Made by a program: the position numbers and the translations under genes | Source: Vitellaria paradoxa | Taxonomy: Eukaryota > Streptophyta > Magnoliopsida > Ericales > Sapotaceae | Direction of reading: 5' to 3' | Length of the DNA stretch: 64,000 nt | Assembly: GCA_019916065.1 (NCBI GenBank) | Contig: CM034239.1 | Location: 31,892,419 to 31,956,418, forward strand | Shown here: positions 1 to 12,993 of the stretch, in pieces | How positions within the stretch are numbered: position 1 is the stretch's first letter | Layout of the letters: the number at the start of each line of letters is the position of its first letter | The notes under the pieces: generated by a model | What the model saw: only the letters and a program-made list of their open reading frames with translations | The model's database searches: none | Told to the model about the DNA's origin: nothing

Positions 1-1992
1 GGGTGTTAGTAGCGCCTTCGCATGGGTTGTGAGAGCTCATGCGTAAGGATCTACCGTGTTAAAATCTATTTTCAACTTGTTTCGAAAACATTCAAACCGA
101 AAATCTTTAACCACACTCGTTTGAAGTCACTGGTATGGGTTTTTAATATAACCGTTTAATACTTTCGAACAAGGTTAAAAATAGGCTTTAAATTCATTTC
201 TAGTTTCGTTTGTTTGAAAAACTTTCAGAAACAAAGGTCTTTAACCATATCCACTTGAGATCACTGGTACTGACCTTTGATTAAAATATTCTTAACACTT
301 TTCGAATTAAACCATAATCTAGATTTGAATAAAAACTCCTAAGGTAAAGTAGTGAGCTACCCGGACTTGAAAGTTGGATCAAGAACCTTTTAGTATTGTG
401 CTTGTTATTTAATTTAATTTATAAGTTGATTTATTCACTTTAGAATTTAGAGTATATGCTTTGTTGCACTTTAAAATTAAATTGAATTTCTTTAATTAAT
501 ATTTAATTCAGTTAGAACCTAAAACAAAAGTTGAGTTGTGAAGTTTAATTTAATTTAGGTTCACCTACTAATTAAGAGAACAAATCTAGAGCTTTTAACA
601 AAGCCCTCCCTGTGGATTCGACCCTCGGACTCACCGAGTTTTAAAATTACGACTACCCTCTTGCACTTGAGAGGTAGAACCCGAAATACTTTTTAGGGTC
701 GGTCAATGAGTATTGATATATGTTGTATTATTGATTACATGTTGAAAATATGAGATTTATGGGTGTTGGGGGTTTGGCTTTTCAAGTGGAATATGAACAA
801 TAATCACTTCTAGATTATTGCCATTCAGATAAGGGTCCAGACGGGCTTTCTATTTGAACAGCTGTACTTGGTACTAGTAAATAAATTAATGCTTTGATGA
901 ATAATATATAAAATATTAATTGACAAAGTTATGGATAAATGATTGAGGTGTGTGAGTATGGGTGGTAACTGGATATGAAATATGCTGGGATATAAAAATG
1001 TATTTGTTTAACTAAGAATTATATTGAATTATTAATAAGCATAAGAATATTAATGAAACTTTATATGTGTTAAATGATAAGATGATATGTTAATTATGAA
1101 TACGTTTAAAATGAATAAAATATTACGACATGATAAAAAAATTATCATACATTGATAAATCGCATTGGGACTATAAAGGTGAGAATTTGACTAGAAGGAC
1201 ATTATCAAATTAAATAAATAAAGAATGTAGATTTAAATTATAATCACAAAATTAATAACACCAGAAATTTAATTATATTGATATATGTACTTGTAGCATT
1301 CTAAGAGGATTTAAATAAAATAAACAAGATGTATAAAAATGGTGATATGGTAGTTGACTTTTAAGAAAACAAACTTTGAGACTTAGTAGTAGGAACTTAA
1401 GTTCCAATTGATAATCTATAAGGATGAATAATTGATGAATAGAATGGAATGTGGTGGCTTGAATTCACTACTATTAAATGATAAGGTGACATCTAATAAG
1501 GGATTAATGATGTAATTATACTATTATCGGAATTGAAATGTTGGGATTTGATTTGAAGTGTTAATTACTATAACTAGATTGAGAAATTTATAATATGTAT
1601 TATGATTTTTATTTGATATTCCTTATACTAAGTTTCATGATGATTGATGTTAGGAAAGGTGCTATAATATAGGGTAGATGTCCAAGGGTTGAAAATCTTG
1701 AACTTGCAATGATCGATACAAACACCAAGTAAGTTAGGAGCCTATAAAGTGGCAGACATTGGATCAATGTAGTTTTGCCTAAGAAGAATCTTAGGTGGTA
1801 GATGTGAGAATCGCATATTCATGCGTATTGACTAGGAGCAATATATGGCAAACTTAGAAGGGGCAATGGGTTAGTAGTATGTGACCATGCACCCGCCTAG
1901 TAGAATACCTAAATATTATTTTATGATTTCATTTATATGTTTTTACTTATATTGTTGATAATGAGATATTATCTATGTTGATAAGTTAAAGT
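1..1992. other. LTR-retrotransposon-derived AT-rich sequence, no gene
   Basis: No reading frame of note. Around 605-640 the sequence reads like the CCTGTGGATTCGACC motif that is common in plant Gypsy (Athila/Tat-type) LTRs. Around 1680-1870 a GGTTGAAAATC block resembles a block found in reverse orientation inside the LTR at 1998-4129. I read this as decayed LTR material that was later interrupted by that LTR. Its ends are not visible. Confidence 0.4.
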
Positions 1993-1997
1993 TTATA

Positions 1998-4129
1998 TGT
2001 CACACCTCGGGTTTCACAGCCTGAGTATGTGAACAAAAGAACACACATTACATCATTAATAACTTTCCTTGCCCCACATCAGAGCTATACACATGCACTA
2101 TGGAGCAATGAAAATATAAATAAATAACTACATACTTAAGTTTAAAATAAATGCCTTAATCAAAACTAACTAGGAAACGAAGCTCCAAAACTATGCCTAA
2201 ACACTCTCCCAAAAATAAATAATTAACCTTCACCTCACAATCAAGGTGTATTACAATCCACCAAAAATAAATAATAAATAAATAAATTTTCTAGAGTCTA
2301 AAACAATTACATAGAATAATAATTAAAACTTTAATTTCTATACTAAGAAGGTCCAACACGTGACTCAAATTCATTACCTGCTCACATACTGTAAGGGGTT
2401 TAGCACTAATATCAGGTGTGCTTGGAACCCTAATAATAATAATATAAATGCAGTATGTCCTAGCATGCTATTAAGTGAAACAATTATGCACAATAGCAAT
2501 TTCACACAAGAACTTAAATTTATTTATTTATCTTTTTTCGTTACCATTAATTGTGTTTTAGCACCACATAACATCAAAGAAAATCAATTTGATTTCAAGG
2601 TACTGCTGCTTGGTTGTCCGTAGAAACAGGACCCAAAATATACATCATCCTTCGATGTCTGCTTGGTTGTCTCGTAGAAACCAGATTCAACCAATATACA
2701 CCATTCTTTGATGTCTGCTTGGTTGTCCGTAGAAACAGGACCTAACCAGTATACACCATTCTTCGGTGTCTGCTTTCTAAGCTAAAGTCTTAGGAATGTA
2801 ATATGCCACCCTTAGGCATCTACTCGTTTGTAGGTTACTAGCCTACTAGAATCGATAACCAACTCCGTGTGGGTTTCGGGATTTTCAACCCTTGGGTATG
2901 TATACTTGATATTTTCAATACCTCTCTCCAAAACAAAACACATCAAATTTTATTTTATATTTACATTAAATAAATTCTTATTTGAATTCATTATCTATTA
3001 AGTTTCTTACGAATTCATCATAAAATTTTAAATAGTCAGTAAAACAACATATAAATAATAATAATAATGATAACAACGGATGAAAATTTTCTATCACAGA
3101 AACATATTGAATGCATTCTTAACAATGGATGCTGGAATTTCCATTAAAAGAACATAATTCACATGTAAGGACAAAATCAATAAAGACAAACTATCCTAAA
3201 AGACAAAAGTCTACAAGCCTAAGTCTATTAGGCTTTATTCAATCACCAAAGCTTTAGCTCATCAATCCGTATATATATATATATTAGTGTGCATATATAT
3301 ATATATATATATATTTAAGTCAACCTTTCCCTTAAACAAATTACCCGCAGTTGTACCCGCGGCACGATGTATGCAATACACTCAGATTTTTAACCATTCC
3401 ATTACCCACACTTCTAGTTCATTCGGGTAAAAAAAAAATTATTAATTCGTCACTATCAATCGCAGGAACCACCAACTGATAGAAGTATATATATATATAT
3501 ATAATATTTTAATCTATCCTATATACTTGTCTAATTATGAAGTTAAATGATTAATAATTGATAAAAAGAATTTCAAAACAAATTTCAAGGAAGTGTCAAA
3601 AGCATTAAGGTAACCGAATATATATATACATAATCTAAATATATTGATAACCCGTGTTTTGCCTTGATGACCAAGTAATTGATATACATACATACATATA
3701 TATACATGCAAAGTGTAAAGGCCCGCCCCTACCTGTTAATTTGGCGACGGAAAAGAAAATCGACAATGGAAGACACAACAAGCCACCAGTTATTACAGTG
3801 CAACCACCGTTTCTCCTTCCGCTTCTTTCTCTAGGATTTTATTTTATTTTTTTCCAAAATAATTACAGATTTATATATATATATATAATAGTAAAATTTA
3901 ACCCTAACCAACTAATTTAATTTCCTATTCCCCATAGGTTTAGGAAAATTACACATTTTTCCTAAAATTTAAAATCTTCTCAAATATAACCCAAAATTAA
4001 ACTTTTTAAATACAACTTAAAATTAAATACCAAAATTATAAATTATTAAATTTAAATAACAAAATAAATTCACTAAAAAGATTAAATAATATATATAAAC
4101 TAAATTAAATGAAAATTTAGGTCATTACA
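1998..4129 (-). mobile_element. Solo LTR (Gypsy-type), 2.1 kb, TSD TTATA
   Basis: Read on the minus strand, the element starts TGTAATGACC and ends GAGGTGTGACA, so it has the TG...CA ends of an LTR. The five bases before it (1993-1997) and after it (4130-4134) are both TTATA, a perfect target-site duplication. No internal coding domain or second LTR is present, so it is a solo LTR. It contains a minisatellite (2604-2770) and several TA microsatellites. The same TGTAATGACCTAAATTTT start occurs at 6636 on the + strand, so the family has at least one more copy here. The lineage (Tekay/Athila or other) is not resolved. Confidence 0.8.
2604..2775. repeat. Minisatellite, about 52-56 bp unit, three copies
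   Basis: The phrase TGCTTGGTTGTCCGTAGAAA recurs at about 2604, 2658 (with a small change) and 2714. A partial fourth unit starts at 2767. Each unit ends with a variant of ATACACCATTCTTCG. The repeat lies inside the LTR at 1998-4129. Confidence 0.8.
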
Positions 4130-4134
4130 TTATA

Positions 4135-5071
4135 ACTGAGTTAGTGAGAATGGTAAGAAGGAACAAGATGATGGCTTCATGGACTAAGTTCTAGTTGAGG
4201 TAACAATATATAATTATATATTGTTGTTAAAATGTTTCACAAACGATGGCCGTTAAGAAGAATAATAATATGGTAGAAGGATTCTTAATAACATAATATG
4301 TTAATGATGAAATAATGAATAAAGAATAAATTTATTGGGTAAATAGGATTGGGTAAAGAGTATGTTTGGTTACAAATGATAATCATGTTGAGATTTAAGG
4401 TAAGATTAATAGTAGAAATGTAAAGTATTATACCCGTTGAAATTAAATTTGTGGATGCAGGTTGCATGTTGGTATGAGGATAAGTAATGAGTAAAATGTT
4501 TAAACTTGGTAAACGGTTAAATGATTATTGACAGTTATGGAGTTTATGTAAACAAAATTTAAATGATCTTGGTTGATGAATTAGCTATTTAACTTGGGTA
4601 ATTGATAGTGGATAACAAGACAAAAAAAAGGCAATGAAATAATGGTTAATGAAGATGGAAGAATTAATATTGTGTTAAATTTTTGGATTATGATTAAGAC
4701 CTATGATTCATAGTAGCAACTTGATTAGGGCACATTATGCATGGTTGTGTATTGAAGTGGGCACACATGGTATAGCTTTCACTCCCCTATAGTTTATTTA
4801 TAGTTTTGGAGGTGTGGATGCCTACTGGACTAATTGGCAGAAGTCTTGGGATTTTCCTATCTTCCTTGTTATTATTTTCGATCATTTTATTATATTATTT
4901 GGATGCTTTAATGGTGAGGTTTGTAATATTAATTTGAGTGTGCTATAGTGTGATAATTGTAATGTATTAACATGTATTATGGTTGGCTCTGATCAATAAT
5001 AGTTTGTGCATAAAGTGTAGATGATTGCATAAGCAGGCAAGTCTACTTTAGGTTGCGAAATCAATGGCGTG
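4135..5071 (+). other. LTR remnant with a TGACA end, no gene
   Basis: AT-rich DNA ending in GGCGTGACA at 5071, which resembles the 3' end of a Gypsy LTR. The block at 4735-4830 (GCACACATGGTATAGC, then CTCCCCTATAGT) resembles 26090-26150, which precedes a similar end at 26425. The matching 5' end and TSD were not found, so the outer limits are open. Confidence 0.35.
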
Positions 5072-6635
5072 ACAAGCTCATTCTCCACTACAAAATTTGA
5101 TTATTCTTACCCTGATACTCACTTCATTCATACCCTCGAGCTCACCTCGCTCTTGCTTCACCCTTTTTTTTTTTTGTAAGTAATTTTAATATCTTTGCTT
5201 TTACTTCAAGTTTTTACTCTTGCTTCACTTTTACTATCAAATAAATATGCCTTAGAGAAGAAGAATGGTATTGACGATTTTTTTTAGGGTAAATTGTAAA
5301 GTTCTCTCAAATATTTGGTTAAATATTGATAAACTTCGAGTAATTTTAATATTGTAGTGACATTATTTTTTATGAATATCATTAACACTAAGCTCTAACC
5401 ATTATTTGATTTTTTACCATTCCATAAACTTGTAAAAACTTAAGAAATGGTTAAAGATTTTTATGATCTCATGATATTGAAATTGAAAAAATATGTGCAG
5501 CCCTAGTATCAAAGGATCACCCAAACAAACAAGTGTGAAAAAATTAAGTGACATAAGGATTAAATGTGGAATGCCCAAACTGAAAAAAATCACAATCTTC
5601 TTTTACTATATAAGTCAAGTTACAATGATTACAACTACAAAGTTCTCAATCGAATCCACAATCTCTTGAGTTGAAGTTTTGCTTGAGTCCACGATACACC
5701 CTCATTAGCGAAAGACTAATCTTCAAATCCTTAAAGAGTACAAACACCAGAGTGTGAAGAAAACTCTTGAAACAATGTAGCAGTTTTTTGTCTCACATTC
5801 TCTGTAGTGTAGAAACCTTAGGAGAATGTCTCTATTTATAAAGCACTCAAGCAATCCAACGCTGCATAGGATTATATAGTTTCTTGCTTCTAAAATTTTT
5901 TAAGAAACTTTTAAAAATTCTTTAGACTTATACCTTCGACACCTTAGCCAAATCCCTAAAAGTACAAGCATAAAGTCATTATTTTGTTATTAATTTGCCA
6001 ATTACAAAAAATAAACCTAATAGAAATTATAAATTTTAATGAGTTATTCAGAAGGAATTATTATACCCATTTAGAACATTTTACATGTTTAAAGTAAACA
6101 AGTTATAAGGTAAATATTTTGATAATGCAATTATATTCATAAAAAGTTAAACTATAATAGTTATGGTTGTTAGTAATAAGGAGTGTTATCATAATATTCT
6201 AATGGTATGGAATCGATCAGTATTTAACGAAATATTTGGGAAGATCCACAACTTAATCTATATTTTAATATTTACTACTTCAGTGATCTTTATAATTTAA
6301 TCACTTAATTCTTTTGTAACTATTGATTAATGTATATATCTTATCAATGTTTTATTTGTAATATTTTCTTTCTTTCTATATTTGATTGTGGTATCTCTCC
6401 TAATTATTGAAAGCAATACTTTGAGGAAAATTGACAAGAAAAAATAATAAAAGAATGACAAAGGTTAAAAATAAGAGTATTAGCCCAGAATGAAATGGCA
6501 AAGAACAAGCCTGCAAGTTTCATATAAGATTGTTTTGTGATGGATATATAAATATGCACATTTATCTTTACAAACGACATAAGCCCAATTTACATGTTTT
6601 TTTTTTGGTAAGTAAGCCCAATTTACATGTGAGTC
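5072..6635. other. Intergenic, possible minus-strand LTR promoter
   Basis: No gene seen. On the minus strand CTTTATAAATAG (about 5832-5843) is a good TATA box. Its setting (5590-5960) has the short-exon, CT-rich look of LTR leader sequence. The boundaries of any element are not visible. Confidence 0.25.
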
Positions 6636-8950
6636 ATGTAATGACCTAAATTTTTGAATTAAAGTTAATTTATAATTTTTGGACGTAGCGTATGATGAAA
6701 TAAGAGGTAAATATGATTAATTTGGTAAAATAACAAGCTTAATTAGGCTAAGTTTGAAAGTTTGGAACCAAAATATTCAAAAGTAACAAAATGGGCCAAA
6801 TATAAAGGATCGCGGCCATAGGGGGCTTGTCTTAGTGCACAGAAGAAGGGAGCAGATGCAGAGGCTAGGACTCTAGGTACCCGGACTCATACAGGTTCGA
6901 TTGATTCATGGATCTATCTTTCTTTTCCACCATGCACGCTGTTCGGGTGACACCTCGATTCAGATTATAGTTGGACAGAGAGGGGTCAAGGGAGAGGGAA
7001 GGGGCTACCTCTCGACCTCCCGAAGGCTTTAGATGTATATTATATATGTGTGGTGTGTGTGCATACTGTGTGTATGTATCGGTGTTGTGGATTTCAAACA
7101 AAGAAGGAACATATATATGTATACTGTGTGTATGCATCGGTGTTGTGGATTTTGAACAAAGAGGGAACTAAGAGTAGAAAGGAAAATTGATGATTGGTAG
7201 GTGTGTTAAACCTTTAGCCAAATTCAAATTAACTTTGCAATAATGCAATGGTGTGATTACTTTGGTGATAAGATCATTGGCTTCACATAAAGTCATGTGG
7301 TGTCAATTGAAACAAGAAACTTTAAGAAATTTAGCTTAACTCGAACCAATTTGAAATCCAAGAATTGAAATTAACTAGAGGAAAACTAAAACAGAGCCTT
7401 TGATCAGTAGCTATTGCCTTTTGCCCAGTGCACAGGTTTGCACCCCCTTTGCCCAAAACTTGATATTTGCTCCTTTTGATTATTAAATGTATTTTTCACT
7501 TAAATGTTTGAATATAAAGGTTTTAAAAATGGATTTTTATGAATAAAGAATGTTATAATGGAAATAATAGGAATGTTATGATTTATTGTGAATTATTGTT
7601 GATAGAAATGATAAAATGAGCATGCTATTGTTTATAACAAGTTGGTATGATCATGCTATTCATTGTTTATAAACCGTATGATGATGAAAATGCTGGTTAT
7701 GAATAAGATATGCTAATAAAAGTGGAAATAGATAAATGAAATGTGATGTTGTGATTGTCGGGTTAGTGGATACTAGAAAATGAAAGGTACAAAGGCTACC
7801 CTTAGGTTGAAAAGGCTTAAACTTGCGCAGGAGTTGGTTACCGTGCCAGCAAGTCAGTAACATATATTATGACGTTATTCTAGTTCAACGTCGCCATTGG
7901 ATTCTAAACCATAAACGATGATGTGATGATGATTCTTCTCATCATGGCCTGTGGTCCAAAGATCATAAACGACAACGTTTTGATTAATCATTTGCGTTAA
8001 GTGTTAACCCACAAAAACATATTGGTTGTATCCACCACATGATTATGATGTGATGGTTTGTAATGATAAAGAGATAAAAGAAAGATAATAAATAGATAAT
8101 TAGTTATGTTGATTACTTATTAATTTATAATTATTGCTTATCAATATTAATTTAGCGAGGAAAATTTTCTTTCCCTATACCCATATTTCTTGTAGTGCAT
8201 TATACTTTTTATTTTATCATCACATCTTGATATATTAATTATAAATCCCATTCCTTTTTCATTACATTCCGAGTATTACATATTAAAGGTTTAATATCAA
8301 ATGGTATGATTTACTGATTTTGAAATAAAATTCTGAGGACCGAGATTTTGCATAATAAATAAAAAAAAAAATTATGAAATTTCAAAATATGAGTTTTGAA
8401 TTTTTCTTAAAAAATTTAAAATTATTGAGTTTCGAAATATGAGTTCTAAGGGTTTTCCAAAATAGTTTATAATTATTGTAATTTTTCTAAATTTAATTTA
8501 TAACCTTTAGATTTTTTTTTCTAAAATTTGAAACATTAAAATAAGGGTTTCGGATATTTTCTAAATTTAAAATACCAATCATAAAATTTGAAAGGTGGAT
8601 TCTGTGGTTTCATGGAAATAAAATTTTAAATTTTAAATTTGGGAACTTAAAGGCTATCTATAGCGATTAAAGAGGAGTAATGGGAATTTTCAAAAAATTA
8701 TGGGGCATTTCTTTAATTTTAAGAAAAGAATTTCAAATGGAAAAAAAAAAAGGAAAAGAAAATGAGGGCTGAAGCTTCCTGTAACTTCCAGACTTGCCTT
8801 TATCAGTGGTGGGTTGGTAGAATTCACATTCAGTAAAGCTGGGGTAATATGGTGCAGGGTTACTTTTCTACCAAAGTTTATTTCCTCATTTCTTGGGTAA
8901 GTCAGTCGAATATGAGATTATATATATATATACATATATATATGTGTGAG
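6636..8950 (+). other. LTR-like sequence, 5' end only
   Basis: It begins TGTAATGACCTAAATTTTTG, almost the same start as the minus-strand LTR at 1998-4129. The rest is AT-rich without coding content. I could not find a CA end with a matching TSD, and the Copia element begins at 8951, so this LTR is probably truncated or interrupted. Confidence 0.4.
7051..7168. repeat. Tandem duplication, 58-bp unit
   Basis: ATACTGTGTGTATG followed by ATCGGTGTTGTGGATTT occurs at 7063 and again at 7121, then an AACAAAGA/GGGAAC tail. The two units differ at a few positions. The short frames across it are shadows of the repeat. Confidence 0.75.
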
Positions 8951-9331
8951 TGTTAATGTAGTGGCTCCTGTGAGGTTATAAATAAAGGGTATTTTTCTTT
9001 GAAAAAGGCACACCAATCAAATGGGTAGTGAGTTTGTACTCTAGTTAAATTCTTTCTTTGAGACGGGAGTTAAAATTTACTTTGGGAATTGCTTTGTGAG
9101 GTGTATTGGGGTATTAGGTATTGGGGTATTGGGTGAGAGGAAAGATTATGTGATTGTAATATTTTTCACATAATGGATTTTCTTCTCTGAGTGCTCATGG
9201 ACGTAGGAAAATTGTCAAACCACGTAATTCCTGTGTTCTTCTATTATGTGTATATATATATCTTGTATTTATGTTTGCCATTATTCACCAGGGGTGTTAC
9301 CAAAAGGTAATCCAAGGTTTTTGCAATAGCA
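8951..9331 (+). repeat. 5' LTR of the Copia element
   Basis: It starts TGTTAATGTAGTGGCTCC and carries TTATAAATAAA (8976-8986) as a probable TATA box. Compared with the 3' LTR it lacks about 36 bp after GTGGCTCCT and has an extra tract at about 9190-9250. The LTRs therefore diverged by indels as well as substitutions, meaning an old insertion. Confidence 0.8.
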
Positions 9332-9367
9332 ATTGATATCAAATCTCAAGTTGCCTTGGTATGTGAC

Positions 9368-9600
9368 AGTGTAGATACATATAAGTCTAAGGAGGTTTTG
9401 CTTAGGAGATTGGGTTTTAAGTGAGACTAGTGTGACCCCTTTAATCTTTCTTAGGAACTTATTAGGGTACTATTCACAGAGTTTTGGTAGTAGTGTGGAT
9501 CCATACAAGTCTAAGGAAGTTCTGTCTTGGAGATTAGGTTTTAAGGGGCAAGTGTGACCCCCCAACCTTCCTAAGAACTTACTGAATGGATTATTCACTT
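9368..9600 (+). repeat. Tandem duplication of the Copia leader
   Basis: A roughly 117-bp unit is repeated twice between the 5' LTR and gag. Each unit runs through ATACAAGTCTAAGGA, GGAGATT, GTGTGACCCC and CCTAAGAACTTA variants and ends in a TATTCAC block. It lies in the untranslated leader. Confidence 0.7.
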
Positions 9601-9626
9601 CTACGATAAAAACTCAATAAGGCAAA

Positions 9627-10330
9627 ATGTCAGAAAACTTTTCATCTGCAAAGTTTGAAGTCAACAAGTTCAATTAAACGAGGAATTTCGGATTGTGGTA
9701 TAAAAGAGTGAAAGATCTATTGGTGCAATAAGGAATGGCAAAGGCATTAGCAACAATGAAGCCTGAAAAGATGGAAGAAATAGATTTGCTTGAACTTTAG
9801 GAAAGGACTGTGGCTACAATCAGATTGTGTCTAGATAATGAAATGATGTAGTATGTTATTGAGGAGGAACCGATAGCAGAGGTATAGAAGAAACTCGAAG
9901 CATGATACATATCCAAGTCTCTTACAAACATACTCTATCTTAAGCGAAATCCATATCGCTTGAAGATGCAAAAGGGCACTGACCTGGAACAGCACATCAA
10001 CACATTCAATCAAATCATCAGAGATTTGAAGAGGGTAGAAGTCAAGTTCAAAGATGAAGATAAGGCTCTTATGTTACTACACTCGCTACTAGATTCGTCG
10101 ATGTATGAGAATTTGATCACAACCCTTACATACTGCAAAGAGACTCTTATATGAGAAGATCACAACAGCCTTGTTAAACTTTCAATAAATAGGGTGTGGC
10201 TCGACAACTACGGGTTGGTGGATTCTGGTTTAGTTCTGATGGGTAACGATGCTTCATGGAAAGTTTCTGGGATTTGCATGTTAGAGCTACGTGGCTGAAA
10301 TTTGTTCAAGGGGGTGAAGACTTACAAGCT
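9627..10330 (+). pseudogene. Copia gag fragment, broken
   Basis: The start MSENFSSAKFEVNKFN is the familiar Tnt1-type Gag opening and is followed at once by a stop. The segment 9960-10154 keeps the UBN2-type Gag region (GTDLEQHINTFNQIIRDLKR, then LLHSLLDSSMYENLI). Several stops lie between 9670 and 9905. The CCHC zinc knuckle is absent, and the sequence passes abruptly to a protease-like part (SGLVLMGNDASWKV). Confidence 0.8.
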
Positions 10331-10419
10331 TCATTTTTGCAAGTATTATGTTCTTAGGAAGCAAACCAAGGTGCTATTCAAATAGCTACGTACAAGACAA
10401 AGGGCATTCTTAAGTATGC

Positions 10420-11140
10420 CTATTCAGATTTTGGGGGTCAGTGAGAATTGCATCACGGCAAGGACATCATATTTCATCACGTTCATTGATGACTTCTCTA
10501 GGAAAGTTTAGGTTTATTTCATATAGCATAAGTCTGACGTGTTTGCCAAGTTCAAAATGTGGAACGCTGAAGTGGAGAACTAAACTGAAAGGAAGATAAA
10601 GTGTCTAAGGATAGATAACGGCACTGATATAAAGAAAAGGAGTTCATGCAATTTTGTGAGTAGCAAGGAATAAAGAGACACTTCACATACATAAAATATC
10701 ACAACAAATGGTGTAGCAGAAAGGATGAACCAAACAATTGTTGAAAGGGCAAGGTGTTTTGCTTCTTAATTAGCAGAAAGGTTAATGTTGGGCTTACAAA
10801 GAACTTTTGGGCAGATGCAGTGAGTATGGCTTGCTTCTTAATTATAAATCACCAAGAATAACACTAGAAGGGAAGGTTACAAGGAAGTGTGGATAGTGAA
10901 AGAGGTTGACTACTCTGGGCTGAGGGTCTTCTGTTGTCTCGCAAAAATGTATGTTTCTAGTGATGAGCGGTCCAAGCTTGACCCAAAGTCACGACAGTGG
11001 ATCTTTCTCGAGTATGAGAAAGGGGTCAAGGGGTATAAGCTCTGTGGTCCTAAGGCAAATAAGATGGTGATCAGTAGGGAGGTGGTATTTGATGAAAAGT
11101 TCATGTTAAAGAGTACTCAATCACAAGAAGAGTAAAAGCT
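10420..11140 (+). pseudogene. Copia integrase fragment, broken
   Basis: YFITFIDDFSRKV and NGVAERMNQTIVERAR mark the integrase core. The frame is interrupted by stops and shifts at about 10508, 10583 and 10660. The later part (10887-11135) keeps the typical Copia integrase C-terminal phrase about a residue sequence being RQWIFLEYEKGVKGYKL and a REVVFDE motif. Confidence 0.8.
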
Positions 11141-11289
11141 AAAAAATAAAGATTTTAGCAAGCAAGTGGTGCAAGTAGATATAGAGAGTCAAGTTAAAGA
11201 CATCTCTACTCAGAGTTCAGAGGCTCCTAGTTTGCAGGAGCAAGCTTCTAGTTGAAAGGAGGAACAACACCAGAGTTTAGCTTCAGGAT

Positions 11290-12330
11290 GGACCAAGCAC
11301 ATTATCAAACCACTAACTAGGTATGGCTTTGAAGATTTAGCTTCTTTTGCACTTATTACCAGTACTAGGGATCCGGTTACTTTTCAAGAGGCTATCAATA
11401 GCCAGGAGAAGAGCAAATGTATACAAGCTATGGTGAATATGGAGTCTTTGCATAAGAAAAGACATGGAAATTGGTGGAGCTTTCAAAGGGAGAGCAGGCA
11501 ATGGGGTGTAAATGGGTATACAAACGTAAGGAAGCTGCATCAGAGAAGGAATGTGAAAGATTCAAGGCTCACTTGGTAGTGAAGGGTTACTCACAGAGGA
11601 AAGGATTGACTATGATGAGATCTTTTTCTTAGTGGTTAGACACACTTCTATCAATGTGATATTGGCCTTGGTAGATTATTTAACATGGAGTTGGAACAAA
11701 TGGATATAAAGATAGCATTTCTTCATGATAAAATTGAAAAAATCTTTACATGGAGTAACCGGAGGGGTTTTCACAACCAAGGGACGAGCAGTTAGTCTAC
11801 AAGTTGACGAAGTCACTTTCTGGGCTAAGTAGTCTCCACGGCAATCGTACAAGAAGTTTAACTCTTTCATGATCAGAATTGGTTGTAGGCTCTGTGAGTA
11901 TAATTGTTGCATTTGTGAAATGCATTGATGATGGTTACTTCATATATCTCCCATTGTATGTGGATGATATGTTAATTTCTACAAAGAATATTCTTAAGGT
12001 CAACAAGTTGAAAGCCTTGTTGAGTAAGGAATCTAAAATAAAGGATTTAGGTGCAACCAAGAAACAGAACAGACACTTAGGGAGATTGGGGTTATCTCAG
12101 GAAGCTTATATAGAGAAGGTGTTGAAGACATTTAACATGGATAATGCAAAACTTATTAGCATAACTTTGGCAAGTCAATTTAGACTGTCTGCAAGTCAGT
12201 GCCCGAAGTCCAAAAAATGAGATCAAGGACATGAAGTTAGTTCCATATGCCAGTGTAGTTGGGTGCCTTATATATGCAATGGTTTGTACCAGAATAGATT
12301 TGGCACATGTAGTTAGTGTGGTAAAAAGTT
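11290..12330 (+). pseudogene. Copia reverse transcriptase fragment, broken
   Basis: The region contains YLPLYVDDMLI (11940-11975), the Copia YVDD catalytic motif. It also has a preceding degenerate Q-rich finger/palm region with frameshifts at about 11575-11640 and 11660-11880. The frame 11879-12220 runs from just before the YVDD box towards the thumb and ends in a stop. Confidence 0.8.
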
Positions 12331-12385
12331 TATGGCTAATCTAGTGAGACAGTATTAGAGTGCAATCAAGTAGATCTTTAGATAC

Positions 12386-12906
12386 TTGCAGGGTACCACA
12401 AGGTATAGCATTATGTTCAGTAGACAGCGGGAAGAGCCTCTAGTTGTAGGTTGTGTGGATGCAGATTATGTAGTGGACTTGGATAACAGAAGGTCAACTA
12501 TTGGGTGTGTCTTCACTTTGATAAAAGGGCCTATTTTTTGTAGGTCTATGGTTCAGTCTCTTGTTCCCTTTTCTACGACTGAAGCAAAATACATGGTTGT
12601 GGCTGAGGCAGCCAATGAAGCATTGTGGAATGCTAGGCTTGTCAAGGAGTTGGGTTTATAACAAGGTGGAGTTAAGCTTCACTATGACAGTCAAAGTGCC
12701 AGTCATTTGGTGAAGAACCATGTGTATCATATTAGAATTAAGCATATAGATGTGAGGTTCCACAAGATCCGAGAGTTGGTGTCTTCAGGTGAATTGGTGC
12801 TAGAAAAAGTTCACTCTTCTGACAACATTACAGACATGTTAGCCAAGTCCCTCACAGCAGATAAGTTCAAGCATTGCTTGGACTTGATTCATTTCTCCAA
12901 TTGCTA
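12386..12906 (+). pseudogene. Copia RNase H fragment
   Basis: GCVDADYVVDLDNRRSTIGC and STTEAKYMVVAEAANEALW are the RNase H signatures of plant Copia elements. A stop (TAA at 12659) separates it from the final part (12707-12906: HIDVRFHKIRELV and ADKFKHCLDLI). It lies 88 bp upstream of the 3' LTR, as expected. Confidence 0.85.
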
Positions 12907-12993
12907 GATGCGAGACAGCCCCAAATAATGGTGTTCAAGGTGGAGTTAGCTGTGTTCAGTTTCCTAAAGATGATCAGTCGCCAAAGTGAAGAT

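Noticed and set aside
6636..8950. A second complete solo LTR starting TGTAATGACC
   Set aside because: No CA end with an AGTCA duplication was found, so only the 5' end is reported.
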